The position numbers were made by a program, and so were the translations under genes. DNA of 64,000 nucleotides. Origin: Zea mays. Lineage: Eukaryota > Streptophyta > Magnoliopsida > Poales > Poaceae. The stretch spans positions 118,139,789 to 118,203,788 of the forward strand of contig NC_050101.1 in assembly GCF_902167145.1 (NCBI RefSeq), read 5' to 3'. The notes below the pieces were generated by a model. The model was not told the origin of the DNA. It worked only from the letters and a program-made list of their open reading frames with translations, and did not search any database. Positions 11,048 to 22,506 of the stretch are shown one piece after another. Every line of letters starts with the position of its first letter. The stretch's first letter is position 1.

Positions 11048-14000
11048 TTACAAATTACATGAGGCTAAAAAGCCTAGCAAATTCTTTTCTAAAAAGTCTT
11101 GAGTTTCCCATGTAGCCTCATCTTCTGAATGCTGGTTCCACTGTATCTTGTAAAATTTGAGAGTTCTTCTTCAGGTAATTCTGTCCTTTTGATCCAGGAC
11201 TCGAATAGGATGTTCTGAATATGTCAAGTCTGGCTCTAAGGCAACATCTATTACTTTAATGGTTCGATCGGGAACCCGAAGACATTTCTTCAGTTGAGAC
11301 ACGTGGAACACATTATGTACAACAGACAAGGTTTCAGGTAGTTGAAGTCGGTATGCCACTGGTCCACATTGCTCAAGTATAGGGAAAGGACCAATGTACC
11401 GGAGTGCAAGCTTCCCTTTTACCCCGAAACGTGTTACCCCCTTCATTGGTGAAACTTTGAGGTAGACATGATCTCCAACCAGAAAGTACAAGGGCATCCG
11501 TCATTTGTCTGCATAACTCTTCTGTCGAGCTTGAGCTTTCTTCAAATTATGAATTATTCGCCAAACTTTTTCTTCGGTCTCCTATACCATATCTGGCCTA
11601 AAGAAACTTCTTTCACCTGGTTCAGACCAGTTTAACGGAGTACGACACCGTCGGCCATACAAAGCTTCGAAGGGTGCCACCTCAATGCTTTCTTGATAGC
11701 TATTATTATATGAGAACTCCGCTAATGGTAAACAATCATACCATTTCTGCGGGAATTCCAGAACACATGCTCGCAACATATCTTCAAGTATTTGATTTAC
11801 CCTCTCAGTTTGACCACTGGTTTGAGGATGATAGGCCGAACTGTGGAGCAATTTAGTACCCAAGGACTTGTGAAGTTCTTCCCAGAATTTGGACACAAAT
11901 TGAGGTCCACGATCCGACACTATAGTCTTCGGAATACCGTGCAAACTGAGAATACGAGAAATGTACAGTTCCGCATATGTGAGGACCGGGTAATATGTTT
12001 TGACTGGCAGAAAATGAGCAATTTTTGTAAGCCGATCAACAATAACCTAGATGGAATCATATCCTTTTGCTGTTCTGGGCAATCCCACAATGAAGTCCAT
12101 GCTTATATCTTCCCATTTCCATGTAGGGATAGGTAAAGATTGTAATGGACCCACAGTCTTCATGTGTATGGCTTTGACACGCCTACAAGTGTCACATTTT
12201 GCCACATAGCGTGCGATTTCAATCTTCATCTTTGTCCACCAATAATGTTGTTTTAGATCATGATACATCTTAGTGCTTCCGGGATGAATAGAATAGCGAC
12301 TAAGATGTGCTTCATCTAATATTTGCTGGCGGATTTCTTCATTCTTTGGCACAACTATGCGGTTGTTGAACCATACAATGCCTTGATCGTCTTTTCTGAA
12401 ACATTTGGCTCTTCCAGCCTTTATCTTCTCATGGATGTGTTTCATACCCTCATTATCCTTTTGAGCATCCATTATTCTTTGTAAAAGGACTGACTCAAGC
12501 TTTAGTTGATTTAAGGTTCCATGTTGGATCATTCTTAGGTTCAACTTTTCCATCTCCTAGCATAGTGTATTGTCATAGGTCTTCACCGTAAGACAGTGAC
12601 AGGAAGTCTTACGGCTGAGTGCATCTGCCACTACATTGGCCTTGCCTGGGTGATAATGAATTTCCAATTCATAGTCCTTAATAAGCTCGAGCCATCGCCT
12701 CTGTCTCATGTTCAATTCTGACTGGGTGAATATGTACTTCAAACTTTTATGATCTGTATAAATGTGACAGATATTCCCTAGTAGATAATGATGCCAGATT
12801 TTTAGGGCATGAACCACTGCAGCTAACTCCAGATCATGAGTGGGATAATGTTCCTCATGCCGGCGCAACTGCCTTGAAGCATAAGCTATCACTCGGCCTT
12901 CTTGCATTAGAACACAGCTAAGACCACTGCCTGATGCATCACAATACACATCAAAGGGTTTTTCAATATCCAGTTGAGCCAATACCGGAGCAGTGGTTAA
13001 TAATACCTTCAACTGTTCAAAGGCTTCATTACACTTTGAAGACCAAATAAATTTAGTATCATTCTTCAATAAACTTGTGATTGGTTTCACGAGCTTGGAA
13101 AAATCTGGTATGAATCGGCGGTAATAGCCAGCTAGTCCAAGGAAACTTCAGACTTGATGCACCGTGGTTGGGGGTTTCCACTCCAAAATATCCTTGACCT
13201 TGTTGGGATCCACCGCAATCCCCTTGGCAGATAATACATGTCCCAGAAACTGGATCTCCTCCAGCCAGAATGCGCACTTACTAAACTTAGCATATAATTG
13301 GTGCTCTCTTAAGCGCGTCAACACGATCCGTAAATGCTGAGCATGCTCCTCTTTATTCTTGGAATATATCAAGATATCATCAATGAATACCACTATAAAC
13401 TTATCCAGCTCAGGCATGAATACCAAGTTCATAAGATAGGTGAAGTGGGCAGGAGCATTTGTTAGTCCGAAAGACATAACCAGATATTCAAATAAACCAT
13501 ACCACTTAGTAAATGCGGTCTTCGGTATATCTTCGGGTCGGATACGGATCTGATGATAGCCCGATCTGAGGTCAATCTTAGAGAATACCCTTGCTCCAGT
13601 TAGTTGATCAAATAAAATGTCAATCCGAGGAAGAGGGTACTTATTCTTGATGGTAACCTCATTAAGGGGTCTATAATCCATGCACATCCGAAGTGTTTGA
13701 TCCTTCTTCTTAACAAAGATGGCTGGACATCCCCATGGTGATGAGCTTGGTCGGATGAATCCCTTCTCTAGTAGATCTTGTAATTGGGTCTTGAGCTCTG
13801 CCCGTTCATTTGGAGGCATTCGGTATGACCTTCTAGAAATAGGAGCCGTACCGGGCTTCAACTCAATCACAAATTCTACATCTCTTTCTGGAGGCAATCC
13901 GGGCAAATCTTCTGGAAAAACGTTTGGGAACTCATATACTATCGAAATATTTTGGATCTCCGGTATGATAGCTTCATACACTCTGCCAAATGGTTTAGCT

Positions 14001-14434
14001 GGAATGGCTATGGGGATGGTCAGGAGAACCTCTTCTTGGCCATGACTCAATCTGACAGTTCTCAAATTAGTGTTGAGAATAGCTTTATGTTGGGCCAACC
14101 AATTCATGCCCAGAATTACATCTATATCTTGGCCTTTCAAAACAATCATATTAGTAGGAAAGTCCCGTTCAGCCAATGTTACGGGCACTTGGAAAGCCAC
14201 TTCTTTAGTAAATATTTGTCCCCCAGGCGAATGAATTTTAAACCCTTCCCTTGATTCATGGTATGGAATGCAATGTTGCTCCACAAACTTCTTGCTTATG
14301 AAAGTATGCGAAGCGCCAGAATTAAAAAGAATAATTGCGGGGTGATTGGCTACGAGAAACGTACCCATCATAACCGGTTCGCCTTCCGGTGTTGTGGCCA
14401 CTTGAGTATAACAAATCCGCCCCGTTTTCCTCAT
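11048..14434 (-). pseudogene. Tekay-like pol: protease, RT, RNase H, integrase, chromodomain
   Basis: The whole stretch is one minus-strand reading frame, interrupted only by stops. Protease is at the start with FNSGASHTF near 14310; the catalytic Asp of the usual DSGA is Asn. RT follows, with YRMPP, the MCMDYRPLN block and FIDDILIYS (about 13390). RNase H follows with [11 protein letters not shown] and HKSLKYI (about 12740-12960). Integrase has a zinc-binding region with CDTCRR, DFIVGLP, VSDRGPQF and GQTERVNQ. The chromodomain ends KIQWNQHSEDEATWE, with a natural TAA at 11048-11050. In-frame stops lie at about 13148, 12557, 12047, 11582, 11501 and 11171. There is no frameshift, and gag upstream is in the same frame. 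Confidence 0.92.
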
Positions 14435-14515
14435 ATTCTTGCCCGCGGTATTGTTTGCCGCATTTCCCTTTCCTTGAGCGGAATTCCTAGAACTCTGCTG
14501 ATTACTTGAGTGATT

Positions 14516-15526
14516 CTACTTCGGGTAGGGATAGTCCTTGATAAAGTGTCCGGACTTTCCACAGTTGAAACAGCCAGTTGAAGAGCTTGGGAGGGCAGGG
14601 AAACGAGTACCAGGGGCACTCGGCTGATTTGTTGGAGTAGGGGCAGTAGCGGGGCGAATGAAAACCGGTTGCTTGAAAGGGTAGGAGGGTGGACGCGGTG
14701 AAGAGTGATTTGGATTAAAAGGTCGGATAACCAACCTTTGTCTTTTTTCAGACCCCTGATTGGGTCTGTCGCCTCCGTAACCCTTGGATTTTCTGGAACC
14801 TGCATATTTAGCCTCGACTTCCAGTGGAGTACTAACAGCCCTTCCGTAGGAAAGATCAATGCAGGTGGCCATCTTCCTTTGCATTCGGTCATTTAGGCCT
14901 CTCATGAAGTAATTTCTCTTCTTTAGGTCCGTGTTGACTTGATCAATAGCATATTGAGACAAATGGTTGAATTTATTGAGATACTGAGTGACAGTATCCC
15001 CACCCTGTTTCAGCTTCATAAACTCCTCCTACTTCATGTGGAGGACCCCTTCAGGTATATAGTGCTCCCAGAAAGCCAACTTGAACTCATCCCAAGTTAT
15101 TTGATGACCAGCCAGTTGAACGGCTACAAAATTTCCCCACCAGGTGCTGGCAGGGCCGCGCAATTGTTGTGCTGCGAATAGGGGCTTTTGAATCTCTGTA
15201 CATCGGAGAAGCCCGAACTTCTTCTCGATAACGCGGATCCATTCATCCGCTTCCAGAGGATCTTCCGCCTTGACGAACAACGGAGGGCGTGTCTCGGAGA
15301 AATCCAAATACGATGTTTCACGGGGTCCTTGCTGATATGCTCGCCTGCCTTGTTGTTGTAACTGTTGACCCGCCATTTCCCACAGAAAGCGGGTGTTGTC
15401 AGCCGTAGCGTTAACCAAGGCAGTGATGGCCTCAGCTAACGTTGGAGGTATTGGGGGTGGGTTCGGAGTTGCTTCCCTCCCATGGGAGGTCCCTGCTCCA
15501 TCCTGTGCATGAGTCTTGGAAGGCAT
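14516..15526 (-). pseudogene. Tekay-like gag with CCHC zinc knuckle
   Basis: The likely start is the Met at 15526 (MPSKTHAQDG). A conserved capsid-like region follows, with ADEWIRVIEKKF, ASTWWGNF and WDEFKLAFWEHYIP. The nucleic-acid-binding CCHC knuckle CFNCGKSGHFIKDYPYPK lies near the end; its last Cys position reads Tyr, so the knuckle is degenerate. A TAG at 15029-15031 and a TAG at 14516-14518 break the frame, and sequence beyond each continues in the same frame into pol. The family normally makes one Gag-Pol polyprotein, and this copy fits that plan apart from the stops. Confidence 0.88.
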
Positions 15527-15666
15527 CTGAGGCAACAAACATTTGGAAGAATATAATGCCAAAGAAAACCATCCATTTTACATTACTACAAGGGTAATGT
15601 TACAGACTCGAATTTTACAACAGGATTACATTACCTATTATACATTACTACTACTTCTACACTATA

Positions 15667-16251
15667 CTACTCTTGCTTCTTGTCACTCTTAGTAGCCTCG
15701 CTGTTGGGAGTAGGAGACCATTCATCCACCAACTTCATAGAGGGAGGAGGCCTAAAAAGGTCTAGTTCACCACCAAAGGCTTCTCCTGCTGTCCCAGAAG
15801 GTCCGGCTTCTATCCTGACAGGATTCGCAGGTACATTGGGGTGCAGTTGGGAATACAATACATGAACTTCTTCATGTAGTGTATTACAATACACTTGCAA
15901 GTGGTCTATGGTGGTGCTAAGCTCCTCCACACGGGCTCGAGCTTTAGCTTCCTTAGCCCAAGCAAGCGAACGAGAGTGAACCGCCCAGTCGAGCGCTAGA
16001 TCTCGTTCCACGAGCTGATCTTGCAGGTGGCGGATGTCTGTTCTTAATTCGTTTATTCTTTCACCATCCGCGACCCATATGTCATTCTTGCGACGGAGTT
16101 GTGATCGAAGCTGATCAACTTGGGCTTCTAGATCCCCAATTGGATCGTTGCTACCACTGCTGCTGTCTTCATGCTGTGGGGCAAGTTGATGGCAAGATAC
16201 GCCAATCGGCCCGGTAGACTTGCGTGCGGTCTTTCTTGTGTGCGGCAGCAT
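15667..16251 (-). CDS. Extra ORF between PBS and gag (ORF0-like), coiled-coil protein
   Basis: An open frame of about 194 codons from the Met at 16251 (MLPHTRKTARK) lies between the primer site and gag, on the same strand. The middle of the protein (about residues 40-130) is rich in heptad-like Leu, Arg and Glu (DLEAQVDQLRSQLRR, ELRTDIRHLQDQL), which suggests a coiled coil. The N-terminus is basic and the C-terminus is Pro/Gly-rich. It has no RT, protease or integrase motif. Extra ORFs ahead of gag are known in some plant chromoviruses of this kind, from memory RIRE3 and RIRE8. Unlike the adjacent gag-pol it has no internal stop. Its function is unknown to me. Confidence 0.6.
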   Translation of the reverse strand: MLPHTRKTARKSTGPIGVSCHQLAPQHEDSSSGSNDPIGDLEAQVDQLRSQLRRKNDIWVADGERINELRTDIRHLQDQLVERDLALDWAVHSRSLAWAKEAKARARVEELSTTIDHLQVYCNTLHEEVHVLYSQLHPNVPANPVRIEAGPSGTAGEAFGGELDLFRPPPSMKLVDEWSPTPNSEATKSDKKQE

Positions 16252-16471
16252 ATCTCCATGAGGGGAAAATCTTATTAACATAGTTTGTAGCATGATGCAT
16301 GTATAATTACAGAATCAACCTTAGTTGATTCACACCTTCTATACATTGCACTCTACCATCTAGTCTTTCAAATAAGTACTTCAGAAGGAAGCTAGATAAG
16401 AAAGAAAGAAATTTTCTAGATAAGTCTTTGAAAATTCTTTTTGAAGATGCCTCATAACCTCTGCAGAGATG

Positions 16472-16489
16472 GGCTTCGCTCCGATACCA
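16472..16489 (-). other. Primer binding site, initiator-Met type
   Basis: On the minus strand it reads TGGTATCGGAGCGAAGCC, beginning five bases inside the LTR end (CCGTCA at 16494-16499). The TGGTATCnGAG form is the common complement of the initiator Met tRNA 3' end in plant LTR elements. Confidence 0.85.
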
Positions 16490-16493
16490 GCTA

Positions 16494-19400
16494 TGACGGA
16501 ACCTCCCAAGTCATTAGGCACACCTACAGTTGTCCTTGTCCAACGGACCTCAGACAACCCTGCAGATGCCCTTGAATCACTTGACAAGTTCGGTATCTGC
16601 TTTCCTTACCTTTCCCAAGACTGTTTCACCTGTCACGCAGGCATTACAATACATCGGAGGTGCGAAAATGCAGGAGCAATTACATTAACTTACCTTTATT
16701 GAAAAGTAAGACAGAGTTATATAGTTACAGACCAGAACATAATATATGAGTGCTGAGTATTATTATTACAAATCACGGGAGGCAAAAACCCCTCCCGATA
16801 AGTATTAAACAAAAGTTTTACGGAGGATCCTTTCCTCCCACAGCTTTAGTCTTGATTCTCTTCCTTTGGTACCACCTTTGAACAGAAGCAACAAAAGTTT
16901 GCCGCTTCTTCACCTAAAACAACAAGGGATAAAGCCCAGAGTATGGAATTACTCAGCAAGTCTTACCCGACTAAAGAAAAGACTCTCAAGGGTATGCTGG
17001 CTAGAGGGAGTCAAGGTAAGGCTTATCAATAATCAATGACTCTGTTTGCAGAAATGCTTACTAAGAGCGGATCCTTAAAAATCCAGTTTTATTTGTCAGG
17101 TTAAGTAAAAATTACCTGCAGCTAGAGTTCTTTCTACCCTAGTTCAATCACTTGACCTATACTAGCCAATTTCTTAATCACCATTCATCTTTACTGGAGT
17201 TCTACGTGTAGGTCAGTGACCAAGTCTTCATAACCGCGAAGTTACGGTGATCCGAATCGATTATACTCAGCTGAGGATCTCCAATCACACGACATATGTA
17301 GCACTTAACCCTTGCATATGTCAACTCGCCACCGGGGTTCTTAAGACCAGATCAGGTTCACGCCAACCGAGAGCACAGATACACCACCGTCCAGCCTCTT
17401 GCCACGGAGGGTACACGCTACTCTCGCCATCTCTCCACTCCCATTGCATGGTATCTTATTCTGGTATTAGTCTGCCCGAGGCAAAGCTTACCCATGACGA
17501 GGCATGTGACCAGTTAAAGGGTCCTCGATCATCAAGCCTACATCGACACGGTCCTTAATCGACTCAGACGGAGACACTACATCGAGACTCTCTTCTCGTG
17601 CAAGTCACCCACCCGGTCTCAGCTTAATCATTTCAAACCCAAAGTTTGGTACCTGGCAGAGGTACATCTTTTCCGATGTTGAACCCATCATGGCCATGAT
17701 GGTTTCACCATCAAGTTTTGTTTTTGAAAACATCCCTCCCACTTTGCAGCATCATCTTTTGAGAAAACAAAACATTTTGTTTTTCTAAGGCAAAGCTAAG
17801 CATAAGTAAAACCTTTTGTAAAACAGGGATTTAGGAAATAATCAAGTCCAAGGAAGGAGATGAAGCAATCGTTTACCACACAACTCGTATCACCTAATGC
17901 ATCAAGTAAGTGAGGAAGATTTCGAAAGGAACTAGGAGGTGGCAAATGCACCGGGGCTTGCCTTGTGTTACTGGTGAATTAGGCTCGGTTCCGCAGATAT
18001 CGAAATAAAAACAGTTGCCTGCCTGATGTTCCTCAGGTTGTGGGGGTGAAGTCTTCGCTTCTTCGACTTCTACTTCTTCTTCGTTTTCTAGATATAGCCA
18101 TACATAATAATGAATGTCCATGTAATGCTCATGAGAGTGCAAAGATAATTAAAGTTTATTATCTAAAGTCTTGAATACATTTTTCCTTCACGGATCTTCG
18201 AGAACTTAGGGTTTCCGGAGTCAATAGTGAAGTTTTCAAGGCAGGGGGCTAGGGTTTTTGGGTTTTAAGTATCAAACATGGTCCAAAGCATACCAAATTT
18301 TACCTAAAGCTTCTAAATATTATTTAGAGATTACCCTAAGAATTTAGTGAATTTTGGATTTATTATTTATTCTCTAAAAATCCAGAAGCATGGTTCTTGG
18401 CTATTTTAAATGCTCTATAATTTCCTATTTGGACTAAAATTCATGAAACTATTTTTATTAAATTCTATAGGAAATTAGAAGTCTAACAAAATTGGTCTTG
18501 CATTTTCAGGATTTTTCTACAATTTTCTAGAATTTCTTTAGCTCTGGCAGAAAAAGAAAAGGAAAAAGACTTGAATAGTTCTGGATCGAATTTGGCCCAG
18601 GTCGGCCCATCCACTGGTGAAACCGCGCCCGCGCGCACCCGCGCTGGCAAATTTACACAGAGGCCCTCACTATTTGAATAATTCGTTAAGAATCCTTAAC
18701 CACTATTCATTCTCTCTCTGACAGTTACACAGAGGTCCCCCGACTTCTGTTTCTTCTCCAAATAAACCCCTGGCCACGGCGCACTCGCCGTCGATCACCG
18801 ACGCGGCACGTACTGGCCTTGGCCGGCGGTGACTGTCTAAAGTAGCTACGAGATGACCATTCCTGACCTAAGGCGACCCGAGAACATGCTTCAATTTTGG
18901 CGGGCACACATAGAGAGTGTTCTACCCATGTACACGGCGGAAACCGTGACGTCGAGCCCACGTTCCCGTTCAATCATGCCCGAATTGGTCCAATGGCTAC
19001 CATGGCAAGCTTTACGGGTATACAAAGCTACTAAAACAACACTCAAAAAGTACATAGCCATACCCGAGTGGTCCGGCCACGGAAGGGCTATCTATGGCGG
19101 CGCGAAGATCCAATTTGGGGGAAAACCCGAATTGAAGTGCTACAGTGGATGATTGGAGACGAGAGTGGGTGCTCTAGCTTGGTGATGACCCGCAGTAGAC
19201 CGTGCCGTCAATTTATAGTGGGGCTAAGCGGTGGCCACTGAATTTGGTGAAGACGCGTGGCAGCCGGAATGAAGGGGTGAGTCACCGGCGCGATTTACCG
19301 TGGCACTCACCGGTTGAGGAGCTACGGCGGTTATCGGCGAGCTGGTGCGGCTAGTGACGACGTGGTTAAAGGCCTGGAGTGTGGCACAATCGCGGTGAAG

Positions 19401-20046
19401 AACGGCAACTCCGGTGACGGCCGTAAAGCCACGTCGTCGGTGCAAAGGGTAGGGGACAGCGAGGCCACAGTAGCTCATACCCATCTGCGACGAGATCTTT
19501 TCATGGTGAGCGAAATCCACACGCCCGCAGCATGAATCCCGACGGCTAGCGTGAATCCGGGGCAAAGACCGCCGGCGACGAGGGGGCTGAACCAGCGATC
19601 AAGTTCAGATTACTATACCATCAAACGCTTCTTCAGTCAGTCTGACATGCCAGTTTTGGGGTGAATTTCCTCTCAATTTTCCATGGCAACTAGACCAATG
19701 CTCTGCAGCAAAGTTGTAGCTTAATAGACCAGCTCCAACTTTGCTACATTGTGCATCCACAAAATGTCACAATATCCTACTTAAAATTGAGCTCTAAGTT
19801 CATGCAATCCCACTGTTAGTCTGACTCCAGACTTTAAGTAGTCCGACATCACGACTTTGGGCACATGTTTCTCCAAATTTTTCATAACAACAATGTTTAA
19901 TCCCTTAAGCAAAGTTGTTCTCCTAACATAGCTCTATAGATTTGATGTGGTGACCCTAGGCAAATTCTCTATATTTTTGGATCTACAGAGCCCTAAAGTC
20001 AGCCATCTCTTGCAGTTTTAGACTTAACTTCTTGAGCACAAGAGTG
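16494..20046 (-). repeat. 5' LTR of the Tekay-like element, truncated
   Basis: It is collinear with 6868-10413 with scattered substitutions and small indels. It matches up to ACAAGAGTG at 20046 and then switches to Tat-type repeat DNA, so the last ~480 bases (the LTR's own 5' end) are missing. Both LTRs retain the same short antisense frames only in part, which argues against coding. Confidence 0.9.
19210..19221 (-). promoter_or_regulatory. TATA-like box of the Tekay-like 5' LTR
   Basis: The minus strand reads CCACTATAAATT, in the same relative place as in the 3' LTR (9587-9598). Transcription would run leftward toward the PBS. The missing LTR 5' end would have held the upstream elements. 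Confidence 0.5.
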
Positions 20047-20450
20047 GTGTAGGACACCTATCACAGAGTGGTGGAGCGTGCAGGCTTAGGGTACCTATCG
20101 CAGAGTGGCCTAGGACACCTATCGTAGAGTGGTGGAGCGTGCAGGCTTAGGGTACGGAACCTGGTTAAGCGGCTACACAGCTCCGGACCACCCCAGGAGA
20201 CAAGTGTCCATTCTCTAGAGCCGGACCCCAGGTTGCCAGACCCACAGGACTATAGTTCCAAATACTAGGATACCTGTCACAAAGTGGTGGAGCGTGTAGG
20301 CTTAGGGTACGGAACCAAGCTAAGCAGCTACATAGCTCCGGACCACCCCAGGGGACGAGTGCCCATTCTCTAGAACTGGCCCCTAGGCTACTGGACACCC
20401 TGTAGAGGGGTCCTAAACTGCAAGCCTGGCTACTCAATTCGGATGTCATC
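20047..20450 (-). repeat. Tandem repeats in the 3' region of the Tat-type element
   Basis: GGTGGAGCGTGCAGGCTTAGGGTAC occurs three times, starting at 20070, 20131 and 20286 (the last with one change). The last two start 155-bp units that also share TAAGC.GCTACA and CTCCGGACCACCCCAGG. No gene is present. Short frames here follow the repeat period and are not coding. Confidence 0.75.
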
Positions 20451-20689
20451 ATACCAGCAAGGGTGGGAAACTGTATGGGTGGGTTAGATAAAAATAATGT
20501 TCGTAAATTGAAGTAGAACGAACCATCACAAAAACAAATCTAGGGGTGAATCTTTTCCTTATAACTTGATATACATGAGTGTAGGCCAACAGACCGGGTT
20601 TATGAGGGCGGACCTCACCGGGTTGACGTACATATATGCGCAACCTAGTTATAAAGGAAGAAAACTAAATTCCCTAGTTTTGCTTTTAT

Positions 20690-21950
20690 GGGTAAAACAT
20701 ACGGAGATGCTCTATGTTCTAGGGATTGGGAAGAGGCACTCCTTCAGTTGTGGCAAGGCGGACACACCCGTGTCGGCATGTTTCCATCACCTTGAAGGGC
20801 CCGTCCCAACTGGGGGAGAGTTTGTGGAGCCCTTCTCAGTTCAGTACTCGCCTTAGGACTTGGTCCCCGACCCTAAGCTCCCTACTATGCACGAACCGCT
20901 GATGGTAGCGCCTGAGCGCCTGGTAGTACGTGCATTTTGGATCGCCGCTCGCCATCTGCGCTCGTCGATGAAGTACACGTCCTCACGCCGTAGCTGTTCC
21001 TGCATAGACTCATCGAAAGTTTGGACCCATGGGGAGCCCATAATGATTTCCGGGAGAAGGCAGGCTTCGACCCTGTAGACTAGGAAGAACGGGGTCTCCC
21101 CGGTAGCTCGGATGGGTGTGGTCCGGTTCCCCCATAGCACGGACGAAAGCTCGTTGACCCAATTTGCACCATGCTTTTTCAAGTAGTCATAGGTGCGTGT
21201 CTTTAGTCCCCTGAGGATTTCTGCGTTTGCCCTCTCTGCCTGGCCGTTGCTCCTGGGATGAGCCACAGACGCAAAGCAGAGCTGGGTGCCGATGCCCTCG
21301 CAATACTCATGGAAAAGCCGACTTGTAAACTGGGTCCCGTTGTCTATAATGATACGGCTTGGGACCCCAAATCTACAGACAATCGACCTGAGGAAAGCAA
21401 CAACAGCACCCTAGGTGATATTGACCACAGGGATGGCCTCTGGCCACTTTATGAACTTGTCGATGGCGACGAAGAGGAAACGGTACCCGCCGACGGCCCT
21501 GGGAAATGGTCCCAGGATATCCACCTCCATACGGCGAATGGCCAGGAGGGTGGAATCATCTACAGAGCCTGAGCTGGTGTGTGTATCTGCTTTGCATGGA
21601 ACTGACACACCTTGTAGGACTTTACCATCTCAGCTGCATCCTAGAGGGCGGTTGACCAGTAGAAGCCGTGCCGGAAGGCCTTACCGACCAGCGTGCGGGA
21701 TGAGAAATGACTTCTGCACTCACCTCCATGGATCTCCGTGAGTAACTCACGGCCTCCTCCTGGGTAATGCACCGCATGAGAATGCTGTTGGCACCACGGC
21801 GGTAGAGATCCCCTTCTACCATCGTGTATCGCTTAGCCAACCGTACTATGCGCTCTGCGGACACATGATCTTTAGGAAGGATATTTTCCTTCAGGTAGTC
21901 CCGGATCTCGGAGATCCATGCATCGGGACCACTCTGAGATACTGGCTATG
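20690..21950 (-). pseudogene. Tat-type integrase, decayed
   Basis: The minus strand shows, in order, a zinc-binding region with frame breaks (about 21620-21860), the core with VDILGPFPRAVGGY and IDNGTQF, then NGQAERANAEI for the third catalytic residue. A GPFKV-type C-terminal domain ends in a NIEHLR motif near 20700. At least one stop lies after PVVNIT near 21411, one after GSGTKS (20853), and more follow downstream, with frame changes in the zinc region. The order after the RNase H domains fits Gypsy. No chromodomain is seen. Confidence 0.82.
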
Positions 21951-22089
21951 GTGCTAAGGGATAGGCAAGGCCCCCTGTAGCAGACACAATCCTTGGTGGG
22001 TTATGCTGATGATACGCCACCGGGACCGCTAGCTTCGAGGTGCTAGTCTCGCCCCCGTCGCCCAGTTCGGCAGGCTAGGCGGTAGGTCT

Positions 22090-22505
22090 CAGCAGCTGTC
22101 TTTCGAAGACGCCCTCGAGCATGGGTGCCCAAGTTGATGCCCTCGTAAAGAGTTCATCTGCCACTGAGTTGTCAGCCCAAGGAACATGTTGCAGTTCTAG
22201 GGCCGTGAAGTCCTTTTCCAGCTTCCTCACGTGGAGGAGGTAAGCTGCGAGCCTGGGCTTGTTGCAGCTACATTCCCCGTGGACCTGCTTGATGATCAGC
22301 TAGGAGTCCCCCTTCATGAGGAGCTAGCGGATCCCTAAGGATAGGGCCGCAGACAAGCCGAAGATTAGCGCCTTGTATTCCGCCATGTTATTGGTGGCCT
22401 TGAACTCGAGGTGCACCATGTACTTGACTTGATCTCCGCTTGGGTCGACGAGGACCACCCCAACACCACCACCTTGCTAGTGGGTGGACCCATCGAAGAA
22501 GAGCG
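22090..22505 (-). pseudogene. Second (archaeal-type) RNase H domain of the Tat element
   Basis: The minus strand encodes FFDGSTH, then GGGVGVVLVDPSGD, NNMAEYKALIFGL, MKGDS and DNSVADEL. These give the Asp-Glu-Asp-Asp set of an active RNase H in the right order. Four TAG codons interrupt it: just before TLFF, after GSTH, after LGIR and after KGDS. Tat and Ogre elements are known to carry such an additional RNase H after the usual one. The first RNase H here (22507-23181) looks degenerate, with LYLYIAVATEAV where a catalytic Asp would be expected, consistent with the second domain having taken over. Confidence 0.82.
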
Positions 22506-22506
22506 T

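Larger units (their letters stand above)
6868..20046 (-). mobile_element. Tekay/Del-type chromovirus (Ty3/Gypsy), 5' LTR truncated
   Basis: In element order, from right to left, it has a 5' LTR (truncated at its outer end), a Met-type PBS, an extra ORF, gag, protease, RT, RNase H, integrase with chromodomain, PPT, and a full 4,028-bp 3' LTR opening TGTAACACC and ending CCGTCA. PR-RT-RH-IN order marks it as Gypsy, and the C-terminal chromodomain places it among chromoviruses. LTR length and termini suggest the Tekay/Del clade. It lies in the RT of a Sirevirus. The target duplication cannot be tested because the right end is lost at 20046, where a Tat-type element begins. Confidence 0.88.

Noticed and set aside
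20165..20856. ORFs left of the Tat integrase as an extra 3' gene
   Set aside because: They follow the 155-bp repeats or the decayed integrase tail and show no independent conservation.
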